A DNA stretch of 6,180 nt from Candidatus Aminicenantota bacterium (lineage in GTDB: Bacteria > Acidobacteriota > Aminicenantia > UBA2199). The position numbers and the translations under genes were made by a program. Shown in pieces: positions 1 to 6,018 of this stretch. Under the pieces are notes generated by a model, which saw only the letters and a list, made by a program, of their open reading frames with translations, was not told the origin of the DNA and made no database searches. The stretch lies in assembly GCA_023136725.1 (NCBI GenBank), contig JAGLQR010000111.1, forward strand, positions 1 to 6,180, given 5' to 3'. The stretch's first letter is position 1. Every line of letters starts with the position of its first letter.

Positions 1-2232
1 ATTGAGGGGAATAAAAAAGTATCAAAAGATACATTCCTTTTTTATATAAAATCCAAGATTGGTGGAGAGTATACTCCGGATCAACTGAGAAAAGATTTTA
101 AAACATTGTGGGATACAGGATTCTTCAAAGACATTAAGCTTGACGTTTCGGATGTTCAGGGAGGTAAAGAGGTAAAGTTCGTAGTTGAAGAAAATCCTCT
201 TATAATCTCTATCAACTATAAAACAGGGAAAAAAATCAAGCAGGATGATATCGAGGATAAATTACAGGAGAATAGCGTAGTGCTGGCTCCATTCTCTTAT
301 TTCAACCCTTCAAAAATTAAAAAGGTTGAAAAGCTAATTAAAGACCTCCTTCTTGAAAAAAGTTATAACGATGGGAAAGTAGAGATCAAGGAGGAGCCGG
401 ATAAGGGTGGTGTAAAACTTGAGATCACAGTTGTAACCGGGCCAAAAACAAGAATAGGCCGTATAGATTTCCCGGGACTTGATTCAAAATATATTTCCCC
501 GGGGTTTATCAGAAGGGGAATGAAAAATAATAAGGTTCATGGATTCCTCTCCAGCATTAGCAGTAAAGATGTATATAACAGGGAAAAAATGGAAGAGGAC
601 CTTAGGAGTGTAAAACTCCGTCTTCAGCAGAAAGGTTTTATTGAAGCGAAGGTTGGTCGACCTGTTTTTTCGAGAGTAAACAGGATGACCTTCATGGGGA
701 AATTCCAGAAAATGATGAAGATCTCAATTCCTGTAGATCAGGGCCCCAGATATACACTTGGAAAAATTGAAATAGAAGGAAATAAAATAATTAAATCCGT
801 TTTTCTGAAATCAATGATTAAGATCAACTCCGGCGATGTTTACAATATTAAAAAAAGAAATGACGGGATAGAGGAGATTCAGAAAGTTTACGGTTCAATA
901 GGTTATTTTTATGCTCAGATAGCACCTGATGAGAATCTGGATCCTGTGAAAAAAATTGTTGACCTTGTAATCAGGATAAAAGAAAATGATGTTGCCTATG
1001 TGGGTAAGCTTGAGTTTACCGGAAATACATTTACCAAGGATAAGGTAATAAGAAGAGAGTGGATGCTGAAAGAGGGCAGAAGATTCAATACCCAGGCATT
1101 AGAAAGTTCCATTAGAAGAATGAAACAGCTTGGCCTGGTTACTATAGAGAAGATGCCGGAAATCAAACCGGATGCAGATGATCCACAGAAGATAAATATG
1201 ATGGTTGATGTGCAGGAAATGAACAGACAGATGATCAACTTTAATGTCGGGTACAGCGGATACGACGGTTGGTTCATAGGACTTGGGTATTCGACTCAGA
1301 ATTTTCTTGGACTGGGAGAATCATTTACAATTAATCTCCAGAGCGGAACAAGAACCAAGAATTACAGATTTGCTTTTACCGAGCCCCACCTGTTCCACCT
1401 GCCTGCCAGTTTTGGTTTTGATGTTTTCAAGCAGTCATTCAGTTATCCGGGATACTATACCAGGGAAGGGACAGGATTCAACCTGATGTCATCTTTCAGA
1501 TTCTGGAGATTCTGGGGAGCATCATTTGTTTACAGTTTCGAGGATATATCCATCAGTGATGTCAATGAAGATATAAATTGGTCGAGCAGTTATACTTTTT
1601 ACTATTATACTGAAGGGAAAAGAGTTATATCATCCATTACCCCAACCATATATTATTCAACTGTGGATTCACCAATATTTCCCAGTTCAGGAACCAAGTA
1701 TCTGTTGAATTACCGGTATTCCGGAGGATTCCTGGGTGGAGATATACACATGCATAAGTTAAAGTTTGAATTTGTTAAATTCATCCCTCTATGGAATAAA
1801 CACACACTTGGGATGCATGCGGTATATCAGACTCTGATTGAATTTGGAGAAAATCCTGTCCCATTCTATGAGAAATTTTATCTTGGTGGAGAAAGATCCA
1901 TAAGAGGATTTGATATTATGAGGCTGGGACCCAGAGATGAGAATGGATATGTGTTCGGAGGTACGAAAGCTTTTTTCATGAATTTTGAATATCAGATACC
2001 TCTCACGAAAGAATTTTCTTTTAATTTTTTCTATGACATAGGTAATGCATATGATGAAGGGTCTCCGATCAGCTTAAATGATGTTTATTCATCGGCCGGG
2101 CTGGAACTTAAGATTTTTATTCCGATGCTGAATGTTCCATTCAGGCTGATCTTTGCTTATAATCCCAGATCCCTCAATATTGATGATTCAAGTTTTGCAT
2201 TTAAATTTGCTGTCGGGCCTTCATTCTATTAG
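1..2232 (+). CDS. bamA: Outer membrane protein assembly factor BamA (Omp85), 5'-truncated
   Basis: Central subunit of the BAM complex, which folds and inserts beta-barrel proteins into the outer membrane. The frame is open from base 1, so the true start and signal peptide lie upstream; the TTG at 106 is an internal Leu codon, not a start. Counting residues from base 1, 743 are present. POTRA1 (about 1-66) begins at IEGNKKVS and shows the typical LWDTGFFKDI helix-strand. POTRA2 follows (about 67-148), then POTRA3 (149-249), POTRA4 (250-330, with IEIEGNKI) and POTRA5 (331-410, with LEFTGNTFTKDKVIRRE). The 16-strand barrel occupies about 411-743. The diagnostic loop-6 motif (V/I)RGF is R635-G636-F637, inside GGERSIRGFD. 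The protein ends in an aromatic beta-signal, FAVGPSFY; the last residue is Tyr where Phe or Trp is usual. It heads a Skp-FabZ-LpxA cluster, the classic bamA neighbourhood. Identification is very secure; only the N-terminus is missing. Confidence 0.97.
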   Translation: MEGNKKVSKDTFLFYIKSKIGGEYTPDQLRKDFKTLWDTGFFKDIKLDVSDVQGGKEVKFVVEENPLIISINYKTGKKIKQDDIEDKLQENSVVLAPFSYFNPSKIKKVEKLIKDLLLEKSYNDGKVEIKEEPDKGGVKLEITVVTGPKTRIGRIDFPGLDSKYISPGFIRRGMKNNKVHGFLSSISSKDVYNREKMEEDLRSVKLRLQQKGFIEAKVGRPVFSRVNRMTFMGKFQKMMKISIPVDQGPRYTLGKIEIEGNKIIKSVFLKSMIKINSGDVYNIKKRNDGIEEIQKVYGSIGYFYAQIAPDENLDPVKKIVDLVIRIKENDVAYVGKLEFTGNTFTKDKVIRREWMLKEGRRFNTQALESSIRRMKQLGLVTIEKMPEIKPDADDPQKINMMVDVQEMNRQMINFNVGYSGYDGWFIGLGYSTQNFLGLGESFTINLQSGTRTKNYRFAFTEPHLFHLPASFGFDVFKQSFSYPGYYTREGTGFNLMSSFRFWRFWGASFVYSFEDISISDVNEDINWSSSYTFYYYTEGKRVISSITPTIYYSTVDSPIFPSSGTKYLLNYRYSGGFLGGDIHMHKLKFEFVKFIPLWNKHTLGMHAVYQTLIEFGENPVPFYEKFYLGGERSIRGFDIMRLGPRDENGYVFGGTKAFFMNFEYQIPLTKEFSFNFFYDIGNAYDEGSPISLNDVYSSAGLELKIFIPMLNVPFRLIFAYNPRSLNIDDSSFAFKFAVGPSFY

Positions 2233-2258
2233 AATAAACAAATATACAAAGGTTTTTT

Positions 2259-2265
2259 AAAGGAG
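2259..2265 (+). promoter_or_regulatory. Strong Shine-Dalgarno for ompH
   Basis: AAAGGAG lies 6 bases upstream of the ATG at 2272, in the 39-base gap after bamA. It is the best ribosome binding site in the window; the genes downstream have weak or no recognisable sites. This fits a periplasmic chaperone needed in larger amounts than the enzymes after it, although that reading is inference. Confidence 0.8.
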
Positions 2266-2271
2266 ATAAAT

Positions 2272-2781
2272 ATGAAAAAGACATTAGTTTTAGTTATTAC
2301 AATCTTAACACTTGCTTTCTATACTTTCGGTGAAGTGAAAATTGGTGTTATTAATGCACAGAAAGTTATTGCCTCAACAAAGAGAGGGAAAGAGATCCAG
2401 GCTAAGCTGGAGAACTATGGTAAATCCAAACAGAAGAAAGTAGAAGCAATGCAGGCTGAGATAAAGAAACTTGAGACTGCTCTTCAGTCTCCTGCACTTA
2501 ATGCTGCTGCAAGAGAAAAAAAAGGTGTTGAACTTCAGGCAAAAAAGACTAATCTGAAAAGATATTATGAGGATACTCAGAAAGAACTCAGAAGGAAATA
2601 TCAGACAGAGATGCAGACGCTTCAGAAAGAGGTTATGCCAATAATTGACAGGATCGGGAAATCAAAAGGTTTTACTCTTGTTTTTGACCTCAGTATTGCC
2701 GGAATTTCTTATTTTGATAAGTCTATAGATATTACTGATCAGGTTATTAAAGATATCGATTCCAGTTATAAGAAAAAATAA
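2272..2781 (+). CDS. ompH: Periplasmic OmpH/Skp family chaperone
   Basis: Skp-type chaperones are periplasmic trimers that hold unfolded outer-membrane proteins on their way to BAM. The 169 residues begin with a clear Sec signal peptide: MKK, a hydrophobic core LVLVITILTLAFY, and likely cleavage after TFG at residue 20. The mature part starts EVKIGVINAQKVI, the family's first strand and helix. A long Lys/Glu/Gln-rich helical arm (about 37-122) matches the coiled-coil tentacles. The C-terminal part returns to the small beta core (GFTLVFDLSIAGISYFD) and ends with DITDQVIKDID, a stretch typical of non-enterobacterial OmpH proteins. Length is close to E. coli Skp (about 160 residues). It sits directly after bamA, the usual place. 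The start is fixed by the signal peptide and the strong upstream Shine-Dalgarno. In the enterobacterial order lpxD would come next, but here fabZ follows after only 4 bases. Confidence 0.94.
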   Translation: MKKTLVLVITILTLAFYTFGEVKIGVINAQKVIASTKRGKEIQAKLENYGKSKQKKVEAMQAEIKKLETALQSPALNAAAREKKGVELQAKKTNLKRYYEDTQKELRRKYQTEMQTLQKEVMPIIDRIGKSKGFTLVFDLSIAGISYFDKSIDITDQVIKDIDSSYKKK

Positions 2782-2785
2782 TCTA

Positions 2786-3220
2786 ATGGAAGAGATTTTC
2801 GGGATTGAACAGATCCGGGAGATAATTCCCCATCGTTACCCTTTCCTGCTGGTTGACAGGGTAGTGGAGATAATTGAACCGGATTTTATTCGTGGCTATA
2901 AGAATATTTCAATAAATGAGGCCCTGTTTCAGGGCCACTTCCCGGCAAACCCGGTATTTCCCGGTGTTCTTATACTGGAAGCTCTTGCCCAATTGGGAGC
3001 TGTTCTCATGCTTAGGAATTTTCCAAAGGAAAAGAGGATGGCATATTTCACAGGTATTGATAAAGCGAAATTCAGAAGAGTTGTTATTCCGGGAGATCGT
3101 CTTGATCTGGAAATGAAACTTATTCGCCAGAGGGGAGTATTTGCTCAGATGGAAGGAAAGGCAATGGTTGATGGAGAGGTCGCTGCAACTGCAATTTTAA
3201 GTTCAGCGCTGGCACAATGA
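2786..3220 (+). CDS. fabZ: 3-hydroxyacyl-ACP dehydratase FabZ
   Basis: Cytoplasmic hot-dog-fold enzyme that dehydrates (3R)-hydroxyacyl-ACP to trans-2-enoyl-ACP in type II fatty acid elongation. It therefore competes with LpxA for hydroxyacyl-ACP. At 144 residues it is normal length for a stand-alone FabZ and is not the LpxC-FabZ fusion seen in Bacteroidota. Visible hallmarks are IPHRYPFLLVDRV near the N-terminus (residues 14-26), the catalytic His51 in GHFPANPVFPG, and the catalytic Glu65 in ILEALAQ, which align with E. coli His54 and Glu68. YFTGIDKAKFRR and the following PGD are also family-typical. The ATG at 2786 is 4 bases after the ompH stop and has no convincing Shine-Dalgarno, so translation probably couples to ompH. 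The stop overlaps the lpxA start as ATGA. A tight inverted repeat lies in the codons just before His51. Confidence 0.98.
   Translation: MEEIFGIEQIREIIPHRYPFLLVDRVVEIIEPDFIRGYKNISINEALFQGHFPANPVFPGVLILEALAQLGAVLMLRNFPKEKRMAYFTGIDKAKFRRVVIPGDRLDLEMKLIRQRGVFAQMEGKAMVDGEVAATAILSSALAQ
2920..2936. repeat. Perfect short inverted repeat (hairpin) inside fabZ
   Basis: GGCCCTG-TTT-CAGGGCC is a perfect 7-base inverted repeat with a 3-base loop, almost all G-C pairs in an AT-leaning region. It covers the codons for residues 45-50 of FabZ, immediately before the catalytic His51. No T-run follows, so it is not an intrinsic terminator. It may be a chance product of coding for this conserved protein segment or an mRNA stem that slows ribosomes. 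The structure is seen directly; any role is unproven. Confidence 0.5.
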
Positions 3221-4023
3221 CTGATAATCTGATCCATTCTACTGCTGTTGTCAGCCCCGATGCCAAGCTTGGGAAAAATGTTAAGATCGGGCAGTTCACC
3301 ATGGTGGGTGATAATGTTGAGATCGGTGATAATTGCGAGATCATGCACCATTCGGTGATTGATAAGAATACAAAATTGGGAGAAGGTTGTAAGATCTACC
3401 CGTTTAGTTCCATCGGGACCGATCCCCAGGATATTACATATAAGGGAGAAGAAACCTTTCTTGAGATTGGATCTAATAATCTGGTTCGTGAATTTACGAC
3501 TATAAACAGAGGAACTCAAAAAGGCGGGAGTCTCACAAAAATAGGTAATAATAATTATTTCCTGGCTTATACTCATATAGCTCACGATTGTATTATAGGA
3601 AACAACACTCTTTTTACCAATGGTGCAACACTTGCAGGGCATGTTGAAGTTGAAGATTTTGCAGTTATCGGTGCTTTTTCATCTGTACATCAATTTGTAA
3701 GAATCGGGCGTAATTCATATATCGGGGCATATACAATAATCGAACAGGATGTACTTCCATTTGTAAAGATCTCTCAATCCAGAGATGATTACAATTATTA
3801 CGGTCCGAATTCTATCGGGATGCTAAGAAGTGGAATTAGTAGAGAATTTATAAATATAATAAGAGATATTCTCAACATAATCTATAAAGAAGACCTCAAC
3901 ACTTCCCAGGCCGTTGATAAACTAAAACTTCTCTTTACAGACACTCCTGAAGTTGAAGTTATACTTGAATTCCTCGGGAAGACCAAAAGAGGAGTCCTGA
4001 AAAACTTTAAAACAGGGAAATAA
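3217..4023 (+). CDS. lpxA: Acyl-ACP--UDP-N-acetylglucosamine O-acyltransferase LpxA
   Basis: Catalyses the first step of lipid A synthesis in the cytoplasm: transfer of an (R)-3-hydroxyacyl chain from ACP to the 3-position of UDP-GlcNAc, or of its 3-amino analogue in some bacteria. The 268 residues start with left-handed beta-helix hexapeptide repeats (about 5-180; examples LGKNVKIG, VEIGDN, AVIGAF) and end in a helical domain (about 190-268). The catalytic base is His123 in AHDC (E. coli His125). His120, His142, His158 and Gln159 match E. coli His122, His144, His160 and Gln161. RGTQKGG and ATLAGHV are family signatures. The acyl-chain ruler position, Gly173 in E. coli, is Ala171 here by hand alignment (HQFVRIGRNSYIGAY). 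The start overlaps the fabZ stop (ATGA), which indicates translational coupling. The Gfo/Idh gene follows after 3 bases, which raises the chance of a modified sugar substrate. Confidence 0.98.
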   Translation: MTDNLIHSTAVVSPDAKLGKNVKIGQFTMVGDNVEIGDNCEIMHHSVIDKNTKLGEGCKIYPFSSIGTDPQDITYKGEETFLEIGSNNLVREFTTINRGTQKGGSLTKIGNNNYFLAYTHIAHDCIIGNNTLFTNGATLAGHVEVEDFAVIGAFSSVHQFVRIGRNSYIGAYTIIEQDVLPFVKISQSRDDYNYYGPNSIGMLRSGISREFINIIRDILNIIYKEDLNTSQAVDKLKLLFTDTPEVEVILEFLGKTKRGVLKNFKTGK

Positions 4024-4026
4024 AAA

Positions 4027-4941
4027 ATGAGAATAGGAATAATCGGTACCGGGTCAATGGGCCGTAATCACATGAGGGTTGTTGAGTCGATACCCGAACT
4101 TGAACTAACTTGTGCTGTAGATATTTCGAAGGCAAATCTGGATGAAGCTTCTTCCGGGTATAATGTACAAACTTTTTCAAATCATGAGAAAATTGCTGAT
4201 CTGGTGGATGCAGTTATGGTTTCAACCCCGACTACATATCATTATCCCATCACAAAATTCTTTATTGAAAAGGGTAAAGATGTCCTTGTTGAGAAACCTT
4301 TCACTTCCACCCTCGACCAGTCTGATGAGCTTATAGAATTGGCAAAGAAAAAAGGGGTGACAATAGCCGTTGGTCATCTGGAACGGTTCAATCCTGCTGT
4401 TGAATATATTCAGAGCCATGTGCAGAAGCCGCTCTTTATTGAGATACAGAGACTAGGATCTTTTTCTCCCCGTTCACTAGATGTGGATGTTATAAATGAC
4501 CTTATGATCCATGATCTTGATATTATTCTTCAATGGGATAAATCCGGGATCCAACAGATAGATGCATCCGGTATTCCGGTTATATCAAAAAAAGTTGATA
4601 TCGCAAATGCAAGGATCCAATTCAAATCCGGCCTTGTGGCGAATATTACCGCCAGCAGGATATCGCAGAAAAAGACAAGGAAACTGAGAGTTTTTCAGAA
4701 GAACGGTTATTTCTCTGTTGATTATAAAAAAAAAAGGGTCAAAATTTACAGGATAGATGGAACTGAGATAATAGAGGATGTTCCGGTGATCGAAGATGTT
4801 GAGCCTCTTTTTAATCTCTGGAATAATTTTTATAAGACAATTAGTACAGGAAAAAATCATAATGTAACTGGAGAGGACGGGAGAAACGCACTCGAGCTGG
4901 CGGAAAAAGTATCAAACAGTATAAAAAATATTGAAGTTTGA
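4027..4941 (+). CDS. Gfo/Idh/MocA family NAD(P)-dependent oxidoreductase, GnnA-like
   Basis: Family members oxidise or reduce a sugar or polyol carbon using NAD(P). The 304 residues open with a Rossmann domain (about 1-120): GTGSMG at 7-12 is the dinucleotide-binding loop, and Asp32 ends the second strand. The family EKP motif is E89-K90-P91, with Lys90 the probable catalytic lysine, followed by GHLERFNPA (116-124). The C-terminal alpha/beta domain carries Asp158 and His162 in NDLMIHDLD, the D-x(3)-H pair expected at the active site. Placement 3 bases after lpxA recalls GnnA, which oxidises the 3-OH of UDP-GlcNAc before GnnB transaminates it to make the 3-amino sugar of amide-linked lipid A (known in Acidithiobacillus and Leptospira). 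Family membership is sure, but the GnnA reaction is inference and no gnnB is in the window. A weak AGGGA (4014-4018) precedes the ATG. A run of ten A lies at codons 234-237. Confidence 0.94.
   Translation: MRIGIIGTGSMGRNHMRVVESIPELELTCAVDISKANLDEASSGYNVQTFSNHEKIADLVDAVMVSTPTTYHYPITKFFIEKGKDVLVEKPFTSTLDQSDELIELAKKKGVTIAVGHLERFNPAVEYIQSHVQKPLFIEIQRLGSFSPRSLDVDVINDLMIHDLDIILQWDKSGIQQIDASGIPVISKKVDIANARIQFKSGLVANITASRISQKKTRKLRVFQKNGYFSVDYKKKRVKIYRIDGTEIIEDVPVIEDVEPLFNLWNNFYKTISTGKNHNVTGEDGRNALELAEKVSNSIKNIEV
4726..4735 (+). repeat. A10 homopolymer within the oxidoreductase gene
   Basis: Ten consecutive A followed by GGG encode Lys234-Lys235-Lys236-Arg237. Runs of this length can cause RNA polymerase slippage or indel mutation. 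Reading the neighbouring frames, loss of one A gives a stop within about seven codons of the tract and gain of one A gives a stop within about eleven, so either slip would remove the last 65 or so residues. The tract is seen directly; slippage is not shown. Confidence 0.6.
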
Positions 4942-6010
4942 AAGTTATATTCAGGAACTTCTGAACCGGAAAGTCTTTCCGGGAATAACAATCCTTGCAG
5001 GATCACATAAGGGAGAAGTCTTCAGGAAATGTTACGGGAATTCTTCCGTTGAACCCCAAATTGAAGAACTCAAATATAATTATATCTATGATATTGCTTC
5101 TCTTACTAAACCTTTAATAACTTCTCTCCTTATATTAATTCTGATTGAAAATGGAGAAATCAGGGAAGATTCTCCGGTGAAGAAATTTCTGGGAGGTTTT
5201 CCCGATGATATAAAGATAATTCACCTGATTACCCATACTTCAGGAATCCGTGCATGGTATCCTCTTTACCTGAATGATGAGAATCATGTGAATGTCATTG
5301 AAGGACTTAAAACCGTGGCAAAACCCGGGAAAAAAGTGATCTATTCATGCCTTGGCTATATTCTGCTGGCTGAAATTGTAAAGAAGATCACTGGCCGGAA
5401 TTTTGCTGATGTTGCAGAGAAAGAGATCATAAAAAGCCTGAGACTTGAAAATACTTTTTTTAAAATCCCCGTAGAAAGGTTATCAAAATGTGTCCCGACT
5501 GAGAGGGGGAACATGTATGAAGCCACTGCAGCAGCAGGGGAATATCCAGTTCTTTCCGGGAAATATAAATGGAGAGAGAATATTCTCCGGGGGGAGGTAA
5601 ATGACGGGAACTCATATTTTCTGGGCGGAAGCAGTGGTAATGCAGGGCTTTTCTCCACTGCAGATGATATTTTCAAAATGTCACGTGAGTTCTATCCTGA
5701 ATTCACTACATTGTTGAAACCTGATACTGCCAGGAAATTCTGGGAAAACATTACTCCTTTCAAGAGGAGTCATAGATCATTCGGATTTAAATTAAACTCA
5801 TCTATCATCACTTCAGGTGGAAGGTCACTTTCACGAAAAGCAATAGGGCACAGCGGATTTACAGGAACTTCAATATGGATGGAGCCGGATTCGGCAAATG
5901 TGTTCATTCTTCTGACAAATAGAATACATCCTGTTTATGATCCGGAAATAAATTTTAATAGTATAAGAAGAAAGCTGCATAAATTGATAAAAAAAGATCT
6001 GGATCTCTAA
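4931..6010 (+). CDS. Serine hydrolase, class C beta-lactamase fold (PF00144-type)
   Basis: Member of the AmpC/DD-peptidase/esterase superfamily that acts through an acyl-enzyme serine; the substrate cannot be told from sequence. In 359 residues the SxxK nucleophile motif is S57-L-T-K60 (YDIASLTKPL). LITHTSGI is a family signature. The second motif is Y138-S-C140 in YSCLGY, with Cys where classical enzymes have Asn (YxN), a substitution I recall from other family members. The third motif is H307-S-G309 in GHSGFTGTS, the usual replacement for KTG. No signal peptide or lipobox is seen at the N-terminus, so a cytoplasmic location is predicted. The start is TTG at 4931: an in-frame stop lies at 4922-4924 and no ATG appears before the conserved core (VFPGITILAG, 15-24). 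It overlaps the previous gene by 11 bases and has no Shine-Dalgarno, so it is probably translationally coupled. Candidate roles are peptidoglycan-peptide cleavage, esterase or amidase. Confidence 0.93.
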   Translation: MKFESYIQELLNRKVFPGITILAGSHKGEVFRKCYGNSSVEPQIEELKYNYIYDIASLTKPLITSLLILILIENGEIREDSPVKKFLGGFPDDIKIIHLITHTSGIRAWYPLYLNDENHVNVIEGLKTVAKPGKKVIYSCLGYILLAEIVKKITGRNFADVAEKEIIKSLRLENTFFKIPVERLSKCVPTERGNMYEATAAAGEYPVLSGKYKWRENILRGEVNDGNSYFLGGSSGNAGLFSTADDIFKMSREFYPEFTTLLKPDTARKFWENITPFKRSHRSFGFKLNSSIITSGGRSLSRKAIGHSGFTGTSIWMEPDSANVFILLTNRIHPVYDPEINFNSIRRKLHKLIKKDLDL

Positions 6011-6018
6011 CAGGTTGT

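Noticed and set aside
106..108. TTG at 106 as the start of bamA
   Set aside because: The frame is open to base 1, and the upstream residues (IEGNKKVS and on) are conserved POTRA1 sequence, so the codon is internal.
2253..2258. T6 run between bamA and ompH as a possible terminator
   Set aside because: No GC-rich stem precedes it; it sits just before a strong Shine-Dalgarno and is more likely a spacer within the operon.
3145..3642. 165-codon open frame on the - strand across the fabZ/lpxA junction
   Set aside because: It lies fully opposite two unmistakable conserved genes, has no recognisable domain, and reads as a shadow of their codon pattern.
5576..5587. 12-base perfect palindrome GAGAATATTCTC inside the serine hydrolase as an operator
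   Set aside because: It is deep within coding sequence, occurs once, and has no promoter near it; chance is sufficient.
5356..5676. 106-codon open frame on the - strand inside the serine hydrolase
   Set aside because: Its composition is low-complexity Ser/Pro/Phe typical of antisense shadows, and the + strand frame has all the family motifs.
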